A stretch of 64,000 bases of DNA from Clostridia bacterium UC5.1-1C12 (GCA_001305055.1 BBZX01000001.1:124001-188000); one strand, 5' to 3'; counted from the stretch's first letter, positions 41,059 through 52,835 are shown. The notes: generated from the sequence alone by a model not told the origin. A program made the numbers and translations.

Positions 41059-43993
41059 TAGGCATTCACCTCTTTCTTATCTACATATTGCATAGCTTCC
41101 TGCAGCTGCACCTTCAGCAGTGAGCTGACGCCGTTTTGTTTCATTGTCACACCATAAAGTGCGTCGCACTGTGCCATCGTACCTGGCCGGTGAGTCACAA
41201 CGATAAACTGACTGCCGCCGCGGAAATGGGAGATATACTTGGCAAATCGCTCAACATTGGCCTGATCCAATGCTGCCTCAACCTCATCGAAAATACAAAG
41301 CGGCATTGTTCTTGCCTTTAATATTGCAAAGAGAACACAAATGGCGATCAAGCTCTTTTCACCGCCGGAGAACAGCTTGATGTTTTGAACATTCTTGCCC
41401 GGCGGCTGAACATCAATATCAATACCCGTATTCAGGATGTCATTTGGATCAACAAGTACCAGTGAGGCACGGCCGCCGCCAAACAGTGTTCTGAACACAT
41501 CGTTTAACTCCGCGTTGATCTTATCAAACATTTCCTTAAACTGCTTGATCATCACCTGATCCATTTCATCAATGGCCTCAAGAATCTTGTCCTTGGCGGC
41601 AAGCAAATCACCCTTTTGCTTTGTCAGGAATTCAAAACGGCCGCTGACTTCTTCATACTGAGCCGGCGCTTCCAGATTGACATTGCCTAAAGCACTGATT
41701 TCCTGGCGCAGCACCTGTACCCGTTTTCTGGCTTCCGCAATATCGGTATCCATTTTTTGCGTCTGTGCATATTCGAAAGTCATTTCATAATCACTGCTTA
41801 AACGATTTAAAGCGTTCTGAAGCATTGTTTCTGCCTTAACTCGGCTTAATTCATATTCACGCTCATCGGCAAGCAGCGCATTGCATTCACGGCGCAGATT
41901 ACGGATTGAAACATCATTGCGTTCAACCTCCGCTCCAGCCTTTACCCGCCGTTCACGTTTAATTTTCAGCTGTGAGGTGATTGCATCACGCTTAGAATAC
42001 GCGCCGCTTAACTGGGCAACTAAAGTATCCTCACTCAACGCTTCATCATCATTTAGCTCACCCGGCTTTAATTCCTCATACTCTGCCTTCAGACGATCCG
42101 TCTTCGCTTTCTTCGCATCCACAACCGGCTGCAGCTGCGCAATATCAATTTTCAGCTGAACCAAGGCTGCCTGTAAAGCTTCACCTCTTGAAGCCAGCGA
42201 TGAACAATCATCTCTCAGCTTATCAACCTTGACCTGCTGATTTGCAATTTTTTCATGGATTAGATCCAGTTCTTTCTGCAGTGACATCGGTGAATAGGAA
42301 TCTCTCACCTTACCGCCGCTCATACTGCCGCCCTTATGGACTACATCGCCGTCAAGCGTTACGATTTTATAATTAAAGTGCAGAATGCGTGCAAGCTCAT
42401 TCGCATTGATCAGATTATCGCAGACTAACACATTGCCCATCAGTGAGTCACGTACCACCTCAAAAGCCGCATCGCAGTCCACAAATTCATTGGCAGTGCA
42501 AGATAGCCGACACTGTTTTTAGCAATGATCTCATGCTCCTTGAAGATGCTGCGTTTTTTCAATACGGTGATTGGCAAAAAGGTTGCCCTGCCTGACGCGT
42601 TCTTTTTCAGATAAGTAATGGCATGACGAGCACTGATTTCATCCTCGGTGACAATATGATACAAAGCACCGCCTATCGCATTGCTGACAGCATTTTCATA
42701 ATTGTCATGCGGTTTTAATATCTGTGAAACAACGCCTAAAACACCATTTAATGAATCCTTTACCTCTAAGATTGCCTTTACGCCCTGCTGATGATTAAAC
42801 GGCTGCTTCACCAGATTCTCAAGTACCGAGCGGCGATTTAACAGACTGTTCAGATAAGCGTTCTGTTCATTCAGCATCACATTGCATTGGGCCGCATCAT
42901 TGCTTAGCTTATCCACCTTCTCCTGATTCAGCTTTAAATTCTACATTTAACTCATTCAGACGTGAGCTGCGGTCAATATACTCATACTGTGCTTCATCAA
43001 TCATCGCCTTTTAATTCTTTAGCCCTGATTTCGGCATTAGCCGAAGCCATAGCATATTTGCGTTTTTCATCAATTTCTGTTTTACGGGCATCCAATGACT
43101 GAATTTCACCCATAATTTTCATAAATTCATCCTGAAGCTGATTCACCTCATGGTCAAGCTGTGACATTTCCTGCTTCAGCTCAAGATTCTTGCTCTCGCT
43201 GACCGCAATCGTCGTTTCATGCAGCGCCTTCTTACTCTGTAAATCAAATGCCTTTTTCTTTCCCTCTTCGATCTGCTCATTCAGATGCTCAATCTCATCG
43301 ACAAGTACGCTGATTTCAATAGCTTCCAATTCCTGCTTTTTTCCAAATAAGTCTCAGCTTTTTTCGCCTGACGCTTTAATGGTGTCACCTGACGTTCAAG
43401 CTCCATGATAATATCTTCTAAGCGATCAAGATTCTCCTGAGTGCGGCTCAGTTTTCCCAATGACTCGATTTTACGTTTTTTATACTTTGCGACACCGGCC
43501 GCTTCTTCAAATAGACCGCGGCGATCTTCCGGTTTTGATTCCGCAAAACTGGAATGGTGCCTTGCGATATAATAGACAATGAGTCACGGCCCAAACCGGT
43601 ATCCATGATCAGATTTTGAATATCCTTAAGCCTGCACGGTGTGCGGTTCAGGAAATATTCCCCTTCTCCGGTTGAACGATGCAGCCGTCTTGTGATTTCT
43701 ACCTCTTCATAGTCAACATGCAGAAAATGTTGTGTATTATCAAATACCAAGGTAACTTCAGCCATATTTACAGCTTTGCGGGTATCTGAACCCGAAAAGA
43801 TAACATCACTCATTGAAGTGCCGCGCAGACTTTTCACGGACTGTTCACCCAACACCCAGCGAATCGCGTCGTTGATATTGCTTTTACCGCAGCCATTAGG
43901 TCCTACAATACCGATTACATCAGAATCAAAGGTAATGATTGTTTTATCGGCAAAGGATTTAAAACCCTGCAGTTCTATACGTTTAAGGAACAT
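41058..43993 (-). CDS. smc: Chromosome partition protein SMC (five frame breaks, short coiled coil)
   Basis: Structural maintenance of chromosomes ATPase that organises the nucleoid. Walker A is VGPNGCGKSNINDAIRWVLG. The hinge is near GVKAILEVKDSLNGVLGVVS through NASGRATFLPITVL. The ABC signature is LFSGGEKSLIAICVLFAILK and Walker B CIFDEVEAALDQ. Frames break near 43548, 43340, 43008, 42945 and 42490. The first is repaired by one base, giving FAESKPEDRRGLFEEAAGVA. The full span encodes about 978 residues, against about 1,180 in Bacillus, so the coiled-coil arms are shorter. Confidence 0.93.
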
Positions 43994-44102
43994 GATTTCC
44001 TCCTTTACAAGCTAACTTATGCCATACCATTATAGCATAACAAAGACAAGAATTGAATTAAATTCTAAAGCGTGCTACACTAAGTGCCTAGAGGTGATAA
44101 CC

Positions 44103-44756
44103 ATGTCTTTGAATTCAATGAGAAACATGACTAGGCTCAGTTTCAGCGAAGAAGTCGGCAATACGCTCACCCATGGCATCATGGCGCTGCTGTTTCTGTT
44201 TGCCCTGCCCTATGCCGCTATCTTGGGTTATATTAAAGGCGGCGCAATGCAGGCATTTGGCGTATCCGTCTTTGTCATATCAATTTTTTTAATGTTTCTG
44301 ATCTCCGCGCTTTATCATTCAACACCCTTTGAATCGACAAACAAGCTAGTCTTCAGAATTCTTGATCACAGCTGTATTTATATCGCGATTGCAGGCTCTT
44401 ATACACCCATTGCGATAACGATGATACAAGGCTGGCAGAGTGTGCTGATTCTGATCATTGAATGGTCAATCGTTATTGGCGGCATTCTATATAAAATATT
44501 CGGTAAGCGTGAATTCAGCAAGCTCTCTTTAGCTATTTATCTGATCATGGGGTGGATCGCCGTTTTCTTCCTGCCTACGATTATCGCGAAAGCAGCTTGG
44601 CAGTTTATCTTCTTTATAGTCTTAGGCGGTGTCTTTTACTCAATCGGTGTCTATTTTTATTCTCATCAAAAAAAGAAATATTATCATGTAATTTGGCATC
44701 TATTTATTAATTTAGCATCAATCGTGCATTTCATTGCCATTGTTTACTACCTGTAA
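44103..44756 (+). CDS. Hemolysin III / YqfA-type PAQR membrane protein
   Basis: A membrane protein of the hemolysin III family (PAQR superfamily) with seven hydrophobic helices. SFSEEVGNTLTHGIMALLFL, ISALYHSTPFESTNKLVFRI, LDHSCIYIAIAGSYTPIAI and a C-terminal YYHVIWHLFINLASIVHFIA carry the Ser/His/Asp residues thought to bind metal. I start at ATG 44103 behind GAGGTGA, not the longer frame from 44019. About 217 residues. Its biochemical role is not settled; the family is linked to membrane-lipid homeostasis. Confidence 0.9.
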   Translation: MSLNSMRNMTRLSFSEEVGNTLTHGIMALLFLFALPYAAILGYIKGGAMQAFGVSVFVISIFLMFLISALYHSTPFESTNKLVFRILDHSCIYIAIAGSYTPIAITMIQGWQSVLILIIEWSIVIGGILYKIFGKREFSKLSLAIYLIMGWIAVFFLPTIIAKAAWQFIFFIVLGGVFYSIGVYFYSHQKKKYYHVIWHLFINLASIVHFIAIVYYL

Positions 44757-44760
44757 CAAG

Positions 44761-44801
44761 AAAAGACGCAGTTTTCTGAATAATCAGAAGCTGCGTCTTT
44801 T
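44761..44801. terminator. Bidirectional terminator
   Basis: AAAAGACGCAG and CTGCGTCTTTT form a strong stem between the convergent YqfA-like and 44800-45534 genes; an inner stem TTCTGA/TCAGAA extends it. Confidence 0.85.
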
Positions 44802-45534
44802 ATATTGGTAAATGGATGATGACCCACGCCCCTAAAACAAGACTGGCTGCGTTGGCAAAGAGACATGTGAAAAAATTTCTGATTTTTTTATGTTCGTCAA
44901 TAAATGCCATATACGGAACCAGTTCAAATAACACGACAAGCATTTCCAAAATAAGATAACCAAAAATTACATATGTACCCGTTATCGAATTGCTTAAAAC
45001 GATATTCACAACCCCCTGAGTAAGTAAGTTGGTAATCAAAAAGACTTGCCAGCTCATTTTCTGACGGTAACCAAACAGGAAGAAGACAATACCCTCAATG
45101 ATTAAAGTCAAGCTTACCCGCAGGCTAACTAGGAGCGGTGCACGGAACGGTGAAAGACCGATTTCGACCGTCTGTGTTTTTAGATTCAATCGAAGCAAAT
45201 TGTTATACGTCATAAACGTTGCCGCGGGCAAGTCACAGCTGAAATTTATTTCCGCACTGCTTACAATTAATTTGGCTTCGGTGAAGTCAACCTCATGCCG
45301 TGCCTCAGATAAATGATAGTAATAACGATAATACGTCTCCCATGCCTTTCTTTCAGCTCTCAATTCAATGATTTCATGCTCATCAAATCGGAGTGCCAGC
45401 CGCATGTCTTCAGGCGCATTTTCTACGACGATGAGCAAGCCCGGCGGTTCCGCAGAATTTGCCTGAAGAGATTGCGGCAGAAATAAGGCAAGAAGCAATA
45501 AAAAGAAGAACGAACAAAGCACCGCTTTTTTCAT
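44800..45534 (-). CDS. Unknown secreted-domain membrane protein
   Basis: A 244-residue protein that I do not recognise. Signal peptide MKKAVLCSFFFLLLLALFLP, an extracytoplasmic domain of about 100 residues (LIVVENAPEDMRLALRFDEH onward, beta-rich in appearance), then four hydrophobic helices (LRVSLTLIIEGIVFFLFGY, VFLITNLLTQGVVNIVL, TYVIFGYLILEMLVVLFELV, FFTCLFANAASLVLGAWVII). ATG 45534 is chosen for its GAGGTG spacing over GTG 45543. It stands alone, convergent with the hemolysin III gene. Function unknown. Confidence 0.75.
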   Translation of the reverse strand: MKKAVLCSFFFLLLLALFLPQSLQANSAEPPGLLIVVENAPEDMRLALRFDEHEIIELRAERKAWETYYRYYYHLSEARHEVDFTEAKLIVSSAEINFSCDLPAATFMTYNNLLRLNLKTQTVEIGLSPFRAPLLVSLRVSLTLIIEGIVFFLFGYRQKMSWQVFLITNLLTQGVVNIVLSNSITGTYVIFGYLILEMLVVLFELVPYMAFIDEHKKIRNFFTCLFANAASLVLGAWVIIHLPI

Positions 45535-45561
45535 TTCTGACACCTCACTTATTTAATAAGA

Positions 45562-45598
45562 AATCAGCTTATGGTTAGAAATGATTCATAAGCTGATT
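45562..45598. terminator. 12-bp inverted repeat downstream of topB
   Basis: AATCAGCTTATG (45562-45573) and CATAAGCTGATT (45587-45598) are a perfect inverted repeat with a 13-base loop, followed by TTTCTTATT on the minus strand. Probably the topB terminator; an operator for the gene at 45534 is also possible. Confidence 0.6.
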
Positions 45599-45675
45599 CC
45601 TATATATTTATCATAATATATATCCTGAGCAATATCAAATAAATCGAAGGACAGGAAGCAGTATCAAAATAGCAT

Positions 45676-47789
45676 CTATGATGCAGCCGTTTTCTTCTTC
45701 GGCAGTTCACGCAGTTCAAACACCGGTTTACCATTTCGAATATGCATGATCAGCAGTTTTATCTCATCATTGGTTAATCTTACCTGACACCAATGATCCT
45801 TAATCAATTTTTTAGCCATTAAAGCAGTAGGCACTTTGTTGATTGAGGTCAGAAAGAAATCATTTTTCCAGATTGCGAATTTGCAGCCGTTGCGATAGTT
45901 CGTACAGCCAAAGCTTTTTGGATATTCCACGATTTTATGACCGCAAATCGGACATACACCTAAGCTTTCACGGCTGTCCATATAAATCGTCTTCTCTAAA
46001 TTAGGCATAAAGGCGTCTACCACCGTTTTCACCAAATCAGCGACATCGGCCTTGCCCTCTTTGATATCCTCTTGAATTACCCACCAGCGGGCCGTACAAT
46101 CCGCTTTCTTTATTTCATCAGGAAGGATCTGATAAAAATCACGGCCCAGCTGCGTAGATAATATCTGTTTTCCTTTCATTTCCACATAACCGCGCTTGAT
46201 CAATGTTTCAACGATCGTCGAGCGGGTAGCACTGGTGCCAATCGATCCATTTTCACCCTTTTTGTCTTTATCCTTAGCCTTTAATATCTTCTTAACTTCC
46301 GGGTCTTCTACATATTTTGCGATGCTTGTCATATCGCGGATCAGCGAGGCCTGTGTATAATGCTTCGGCGGATTTGTCGCCTTTTCGCTTATTGCGCTGT
46401 TAAGTACACGGCCATCATATTTCCCCGGCTTAAACTCCAGTTCATCACTTTCTTCGCCTTCATCATTTTCCTTGATTTCCTGAAAATACTGACGATATCC
46501 CTGATCTAAGATTTTCGTCAGCACACAGCGCAGCTCACCGCCATCCACCGGTGCGCTTAATGTTGTCTGCAGCTTTTGAATCGGCGGCAGAAACTGCATA
46601 AAGTACATATTACAGATTTCAATATAAACATTCATTTCTTCTTCACTCAAGGCTTTGATATTAAAATTTGACATTGTTGGTATGATGGCATGATGGGCCG
46701 TAACGAATTGGTCATTAAAACATTCTGAATGAAGAGTATAATCAAGCGGCAGCGCCACGCCTAATTTATTCATAACAAATGGCAGCAATTTGCCGGCTTC
46801 TTTATAATGCTCCTCTTTCAGATATTGAGAATCTGAGCGATTATAGGTAATTGCCTGATAACGGTCACGAAGTGTCTGCGTAATACGGTCAGTGCGGCTT
46901 AGATCATAACCATACTTGACATTCATTGCCGCCTGCAGCTTGGCCAGATTATAAGGCAGCGGCGGCCGCTGACTGTTTTCTTTTTGTTTCGACCTTTACT
47001 TTTAGAAGCTGATCAGTCAATTTTACCTTCAATTCATCCAGAATACTGCGGTCAAGGATATTCTTTTCATCATTTAATACAGCTTTGCTTGGCTTGTACT
47101 TCATTTTGATCTGTTTATTATCAACTTCCACATCAACATCTAATTCATAATATACTTGCTTTTGATGATTTTCAATCTGTAAATCACGGGCCACGATTAA
47201 ACCGAGTGTCGGACTCTGAACCCGGCCGACACTCATGCTTTTTTGCGCAGTGATACGGAGAACAACCTTGTATAATTGATACCCACAACATAATCGGCAA
47301 CGGCTCTGGCATAGGCACTGCGTCCAGCCAACCGACAGCTTTCATCATTATCCTTCATTTCTTTGATTGAACGGCGGATCAGCTCCGGTGTATTGTCATT
47401 GATATATAGTCTTTTCACCGGTTTGTCACAGTGATGATAGTCAAGAATCTCATCAATCAGATATTGTCCCTCATCATCAGGGTCACCGGCATGGATAATT
47501 TGATCTGCATTGCTGATCAGCGTGCCGATTTGGGCTACTCGATTCACCTTATCGCCATCCGGCACTTGCTGCCACTCATCAAAGACAATCGGCAGATCTT
47601 CCTTTTTCCATTGTTTATACTTAGGATCATATTCTTCCGGCTCTTTTAATCGCAAAAGGTGTCCATAAGCCAGGTAATCGTTAAGTCACCCTTTTGGATC
47701 ACTCCCTGACGCTCGCGTTCAGTAGCGTTTACCGCGGCCGCAATGGCTCTGCCAAGCTCCGGCTTTTCCGCTAAAATCAGTGTTTTCAA
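45676..47789 (-). CDS. topB: DNA topoisomerase III (frame broken)
   Basis: Type IA topoisomerase for decatenation and recombination. The Toprim start is TTG AAA ACA..., TLILAEKPELGRAIAAAV, with metal residues in DPDDEGQYLIDEIL. The catalytic tyrosine lies in AITYNRSDSQYL. The C-terminus has a C4 zinc ribbon (CPICGHKIVEYPKSFGC). Frames break near 47672 (add one G in TGG CTT), 47235 and 46945. I place the start at TTG 47789, after GGGAGGG. About 705 residues. It separates rseP from the membrane protein and smc, a position not typical for topB. Confidence 0.92.
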
Positions 47790-47805
47790 AAGCAGCCCTC
47801 CCTTC

Positions 47806-47828
47806 AAAAAACGAAGGCATCGCCTTCG
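47806..47828 (-). terminator. Terminator after rseP
   Basis: CGAAGGCGATGCCTTCG followed by TTTTTT on the minus strand, just downstream of the rseP stop and upstream of topB. Confidence 0.85.
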
Positions 47829-47833
47829 CTTAA

Positions 47834-48888
47834 TTAAAACAGTCGCAAAATATCATTCCAGGTTACAAATACCATTAAGCCAACAACCAGTGCGACACCG
47901 ATCATCATAATAATGGTTTCCCATTTTTCGCTGAGCTTCTTTCCGATCAGCTTTTCAAGCAGTACGATAACGATGCGTCCGCCATCAAGAATCGGCAGCG
48001 GCAGCAGGTTAAAGATACCGATATTTAAAGATAATAGACCCAGCCATGTCAAAAAGGCTGTGCTCCTGATTGCGTGATCTGACTCGTTGCTTGGAAAATT
48101 CCCACCGGTCCCGACATATCCTCAAGACCAACGCCTCTTACAAGATTGCCTAAAGCTGAAATGATCTGCATCATAGAATTGCCCATTGCCAGCGTACCAT
48201 ATTTAAAAGCTTCATACCATTGAATCTCAATGACAGAGCTGCTGGCCTGAATACCGATCAGATACGTCGTACCGTCACGCTGCAGTTCAGGGGTAATCAT
48301 ATAATCTTTGATTTGTCCGGCTCTTGAAATTGTCAGAATGATACGATCCTGAGGATTTTGTTGAGTACGGGCAAGAATATCATCAAAGGTTTCCGGTATG
48401 AAAGACGTACCATCATTCAGGGTTACCTTGACGATTTCATCACCTGCTTGAAGACCTACCTTTTCAGCCGGTGAATTTTCAATGATTCCCGATAAAACCG
48501 GCAATGCAGGTCCAGCTACTGATCCTCTTGCCATAACGATGCCGACAAAAATAACCCAAGCCAGCACAACATTCATAAAAGCACCGGCTGCCATGACCAC
48601 TACCTGCTGCCATGTCTTAATGCCTTTAATTGTCCGCTCATAAGGGATACCGGTCGTATCAGTGCCTTCTTCACCCGCCATCTGCACATAACCGCCAAGC
48701 GGTAAAGCACGGATTGAAAAGACAGTTTCGTTGTTCTTATTTTGATAAAGGGCTGGCCCCATACCAATAGAAAATTCGCTGCAGTATACATTAAAGTGCT
48801 TTGCTGTAATCAGATGCCCAAATTCATGGACAACCACAATTACCATCAGCAGCAGAATAAACATAATAAAGTTAAATAAAAATTGCAT
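47834..48888 (-). CDS. rseP: RIP metalloprotease RseP (frame broken)
   Basis: A site-2 intramembrane zinc protease that cuts membrane-bound regulators and signal-peptide remnants. The HExxH motif is VVHEFGHLITAKHF. A PDZ domain (SPAEKVGLQAGDEIVKVTL) follows, and the third metal ligand is in NLLPLPILDGGRIVIVLLE. The frame breaks near 48055, between SQITQSGAQP and LLSLNIGIF. Combined length about 351 residues. It begins on the last base of dxr. Confidence 0.93.
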
Positions 48889-50041
48889 TAAACGGCTCCT
48901 TTCACAGCTTCATTGACAAATGCTCTAGCAGCTGCGTCACTGCGGATAATATCCTCAAGTGTAGCATTTTCAATGAATTCAATGCTTTCTACAGCCTTGA
49001 ATACATAAGTTTCAATATCTAAGAAGGTAATCTTCCCGGCCAAAAATAACGCCACTGCTTCTTCATTGGCAGCATTCATGATCGCACAGGCATTGCCTTC
49101 AAGGCGGCCGGCCTTATAGGCCAGTCCCAGCAATGGATAACGGTCAAAATCAGCCTTTTCAAAATGCAATGCGCCGACTTCCGCAAGATTCAGTATTTCA
49201 CTGTTCATTAACGGCAGTCTAGCCGGATGTGTCAAGGCATACTGAATCGGCAGCCGCATATCGGCTGTACCCAATTGTGCCATCAGCGCATGATCACAAT
49301 ATTGTACTAAAGAATGAACAATACTCTCCCGATGCAGCAGCACTTCAATTTTATCATAATCGATATCAAAAAGGTAATGCGCTTCAATCACTTCAAAGCC
49401 TTTATTCATCATCGTTGCAGAATCAATCGTTATTTTTGCCCCCATTGACCAATTGGGATGTGACAAAGCCTCATTTACAGTAACACCCTGCAGCTGATCC
49501 CGGCTGCGGTCACGGAAACTGCCGCCGCTGGCGGTAATAATCAATTTTTCAACACTGCCATGTTCATTGCCTTGCAGGCACTGGAAAATCGCGGAATGTT
49601 CGCTGTCGATCGGTTTCAGAGAAACACCGTATTCCCTGAGCGCAGCTTTCACAAACTTGCCGCCGACAATCAAGGTTTCCTTATTCGCCAGCGCGATATT
49701 CTTGCGGCATTCAATCGCTTTAAGCGTTGGCAGCAATCCGACAAATCCCACCAGCGCATTGACTAAGGTATCACCATAAGGCAGCGCCGCCAGTTCAAGA
49801 AGGCCTTGATCACCGATATGAATATCCAGATGCGGATATTTTTCCTGATTTCATCAGCATCCTGTTCATCTTTAACACAGATAGCACGCACCTTAAATTC
49901 ATCAAGAATCTTATAGGCCGCTGCCAATCGGCTGCGAACACTGAAAGCCACCAATTCAAACAGCTCGGGATGAGAACGAATCACATCCAGCGTCTGTTCA
50001 CCGATTGAACCGGATGCTCCTAATAAAATGATTTGTTTCAT
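48888..50041 (-). CDS. dxr: 1-deoxy-D-xylulose 5-phosphate reductoisomerase (frame broken)
   Basis: Second step of the MEP isoprenoid pathway. The NADPH motif is ILLGASGSIGEQTLDVI. ALANKETLIVGG, TASGGSFRD, LSHPNWSMGAKITIDSATMMNKG (in two parts) and EVIEAHYLF are all family motifs. The frame breaks near 49840, joining DEQDADEIRKN to HLDIHIGDQGL. About 384 residues. It precedes rseP and follows cdsA, overlapping by 4 bases, supplying precursors for the UppS product. Confidence 0.95.
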
Positions 50042-50807
50042 AACAAGTTCACCGCCGTGAAGATCAGATAGAAAACCGTCAGATTAAACAGTAAAGAATC
50101 CACTCGGTCAAGGATTCCACCATGTCCCGGTAATAAATATCCAAAATCTTTGATCTTATAACTTCGTTTAATGGCAGAAAATGCCAGGTCACCAATCTGA
50201 CCGAAAATTGGCAGGAAGAGACTGCCTAATGCCATCGCCAGCAGATGTTCATGCGAAATAAAGAAATACGCAAACAGAAAAGAAATCACTGCCGCGAAAA
50301 ACCAGCCGCCGATACTTCCCTCAATTGTTTTCTTAGGAGAAATTCTGACACAAAGCTTATGCTTGCCAAAAAAGCGGCCGCACAAGTATGCGAAGGAATC
50401 ACAGACATAGGTTGCCAGAATAATAAACCAGATAAAAAGCGGTTCCTGATTATACATCGCCAGAAAGCCAGTGCCGATGGTAACGAAAAAAGCCGCGAAC
50501 GCCATACATAGAAAAGTATCAGACACCAGCATTTTTCACTAAAGACAGGCATTGCCAACAATATAATACATACAAAACCAACATAAGGCAGCCGCAGACG
50601 GGTATCCAAAATAAGCGAGAATAAGACTGCCGCGATCAGGAAATACTCAACGGCACGCGGACAATGCTGCTCACTCAGCTGACATACCTCATGCAGACCG
50701 ACTACGATAATAAAAACCACCAAAGCGTCAATCAAAATACCGCCAAACAATAATGCCGGTATCACACAGGCAAGAATAGCAAACATGGTCAAGATTCGAG
50801 TTTTCAT
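50038..50807 (-). CDS. cdsA: Phosphatidate cytidylyltransferase (frame broken)
   Basis: Makes CDP-diacylglycerol for phospholipid synthesis. A polytopic membrane protein with the family signature in FSAIKRSYKIKDFGYLLPGH and GGILDRVDS. The frame breaks near 50532 between AMPVFSEK and MLVSDTFLCM, in a TTTTT run. Complete length about 256 residues. It lies between uppS and dxr with 4-base overlaps, the standard order. Confidence 0.94.
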
Positions 50808-51511
50808 TCCTTTAACCCTCCAAACCGGCGGTCTCGCTGCTGATATTGCTCAATGCAGCGATGCAGCTCTGCTTCATTAAAATCAGGCCAAGCCGTATCT
50901 GTAAATATCATTTCCGCATAAGCGCATTGCCATAACAAAAAATTTGATAAACGCACTTCACCAGATGTGCGGATCAGCAAATCAAGCTCCTGATGCTCAC
51001 CCATCATATATCGACCAAAAGCCTGTTCATCGATATCCAGTGAGGCTTTATTAGCTAACACATCCTTAGCATATTGCTGGGCCGCCAGCGTAATTTCCCG
51101 GCGAGCACCATAATTTACCGCTAAACAAAGGTTTAAACCAGTATTCATTGCCGTCTCATCGATTGCGTTTTTGATAATCGTAACTGTGTCTTTGGGAAAC
51201 TTCTCATATTCGCCGATACATGATACCTTGATATTCAGCGCCTTTAATTCTTTAATATATTTAGAAAAAAACATCTTCGGCAGCTTACAGAGATAATCAA
51301 TCTCCGATTCCGGCCGATTCCAGTTTTCCGTTGAAAAAGCATACAAAATTAAGGTTTTCATCCCTAAACGATTCGCTTCCTTAGCAATCGTGCGCACATT
51401 TTCAGCACCCTGAAGATGGCCGGCTGTCCGCGGCAAACCGCGTTTTTTTGCCCAACGTCCGTTGCCATCCATGATAATAGCAATATGAGCAGGTATTCTT
51501 TGTAAATCCAT
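50804..51511 (-). CDS. uppS: Isoprenyl (undecaprenyl) diphosphate synthase
   Basis: cis-Prenyltransferase producing the C55 lipid carrier of cell-wall synthesis. Motifs: HIAIIMDGNGRWAKKRGLPR, AGHLQGAENV, LYAFSTENWNRP, LAVNYGARREI, DLLIRTSGEVRLSNFLLWQ. I start at ATG 51511 (MDLQRIPAHI), since AGGAGG lies 7 bases upstream. 235 residues, intact. Confidence 0.97.
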   Translation of the reverse strand: MDLQRIPAHIAIIMDGNGRWAKKRGLPRTAGHLQGAENVRTIAKEANRLGMKTLILYAFSTENWNRPESEIDYLCKLPKMFFSKYIKELKALNIKVSCIGEYEKFPKDTVTIIKNAIDETAMNTGLNLCLAVNYGARREITLAAQQYAKDVLANKASLDIDEQAFGRYMMGEHQELDLLIRTSGEVRLSNFLLWQCAYAEMIFTDTAWPDFNEAELHRCIEQYQQRDRRFGGLKE

Positions 51512-51525
51512 GAGTGATCCTCCTA

Positions 51526-51552
51526 AAGTAAAGCCCACAATGCTGTGGGCTA
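51526..51552 (-). terminator. Weak hairpin between frr and uppS
   Basis: AGCCCACA GCAT TGTGGGCT followed by TTACTTT on the minus strand. The poor T run suggests partial termination or an RNA processing site. Confidence 0.5.
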
Positions 51553-51574
51553 CAATACTGCATGATGCAACGGA

Positions 51575-52120
51575 TTAAACAGCCATGATCTCCTTGGATT
51601 TTTCATCCACGATCGTATCAATTTTCTTAACGTATTCATCAGTCAGCTTCTGAATCTTTTCATTCGCCTGCTTAGCCTGATCCTCCGGTAATTCTTTATT
51701 CTTCTTAACCGCATCATTCGCTTCACGGCGAACGTTACGAATCGCTACCTTTGCTTCTTCACCCATCTTGCTTGCTGATTTACTTAATTCACGGCGGCGG
51801 TCTTCAGTAAGAGCCGGAACATTAATACGAATCATCGTACCGTCATTCTGCGGCACTAAACCTAAATCAGCCACTTCAATCGCCTTTTCGATTTCCTTCA
51901 TAATGGATTTATCAAAAGGCTTAATGCAAAGCTGACGGCCTTCTACTACTGAAATGCTGCTCACCTGATTGATCGGTGTAGAACTTCCGTAATAATCAAT
52001 ATGCACACGGTCTAAAATCTGCGGATTAGCTCTGCCGGTTCTGATTGTGGCCAGATTGCCGTGCAGATTTTCGATAGCTTTATTCATTTTTACTGTTGCA
52101 TTATCTAAGATTTCCTTCAT
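51575..52120 (-). CDS. frr: Ribosome recycling factor
   Basis: Splits post-termination ribosomes with EF-G. LHGNLATIRTGRANPQILDR, IDYYGSSTPINQVSSISV, VPALTEDRRRELSKSASKMG and IRNVRREANDAVKKNKELPE are all canonical. 181 residues, intact. It starts 2 bases after the pyrH stop. Confidence 0.97.
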   Translation of the reverse strand: MKEILDNATVKMNKAIENLHGNLATIRTGRANPQILDRVHIDYYGSSTPINQVSSISVVEGRQLCIKPFDKSIMKEIEKAIEVADLGLVPQNDGTMIRINVPALTEDRRRELSKSASKMGEEAKVAIRNVRREANDAVKKNKELPEDQAKQANEKIQKLTDEYVKKIDTIVDEKSKEIMAV

Positions 52121-52122
52121 AA

Positions 52123-52835
52123 TTATTGTCCTTTCTTGGTAATTAATGTACCATTTACTTCACCCTTGACAGCTTTTAGAATATTGCCGGGTTCGTTCAT
52201 ATTAAATACGATCAGATCAATGTCATTATCCATACACATTGAAGTGGCTGTCGTATCCATGACATGGAGATTTTGCTGAATCAGATCCATATATGTAAGT
52301 GACTGATAACGCACCGCATTCTTGTCGATCTTCGGATCTGCTGAATAAACGCCATCAACTCCGTTTTTAGCCATTAAGATGACATCAGCGTTAATTTCAC
52401 TGGCTCTTAAAGCAGCCGTAGTATCCGTTGAAAAATAAGGATTACCGGTACCAGCACCAAAGATGACGACCCGTCCCTTTTCCAAATGACGAAGTGCTCT
52501 TCTTAAAATGAATGGTTCTGCCACCTTATTCATTTCAATTGCAGACTGCACACGGTTGGGACATCCTCCTGTTCGAGCGCGTTCTGTACTGCCAGCGCAT
52601 TGATCACCGTTGCCAGCATGCCCATATAATCAGCCTGAGTTCTTTCCAGACCCATCTGTTCACATAATTTACCGCGGATGAAATTACCGCCGCCGACTAC
52701 AATAGCCAGATCGACACCTAACTCAGCCACCTCTTTTAATTCTTTTGCTAATCCCTTCAAAATTTGGGGATCAAATGAATTACCCGGTGAAGACAGCGCT
52801 TCCCCGCTCAACTTCAGCAAAACTCTTTTATACAT
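52123..52835 (-). CDS. pyrH: UMP kinase (frame broken)
   Basis: Phosphorylates UMP to [38 protein letters not shown] motif [20 protein letters not shown], and [14 protein letters not shown] are present. The frame breaks near 52548, where adding one base joins EDVPTV to [13 protein letters not shown]. About 237 residues, normal. It heads a pyrH-frr unit with its own promoter and lies downstream of the tsf terminator. Confidence 0.95.
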
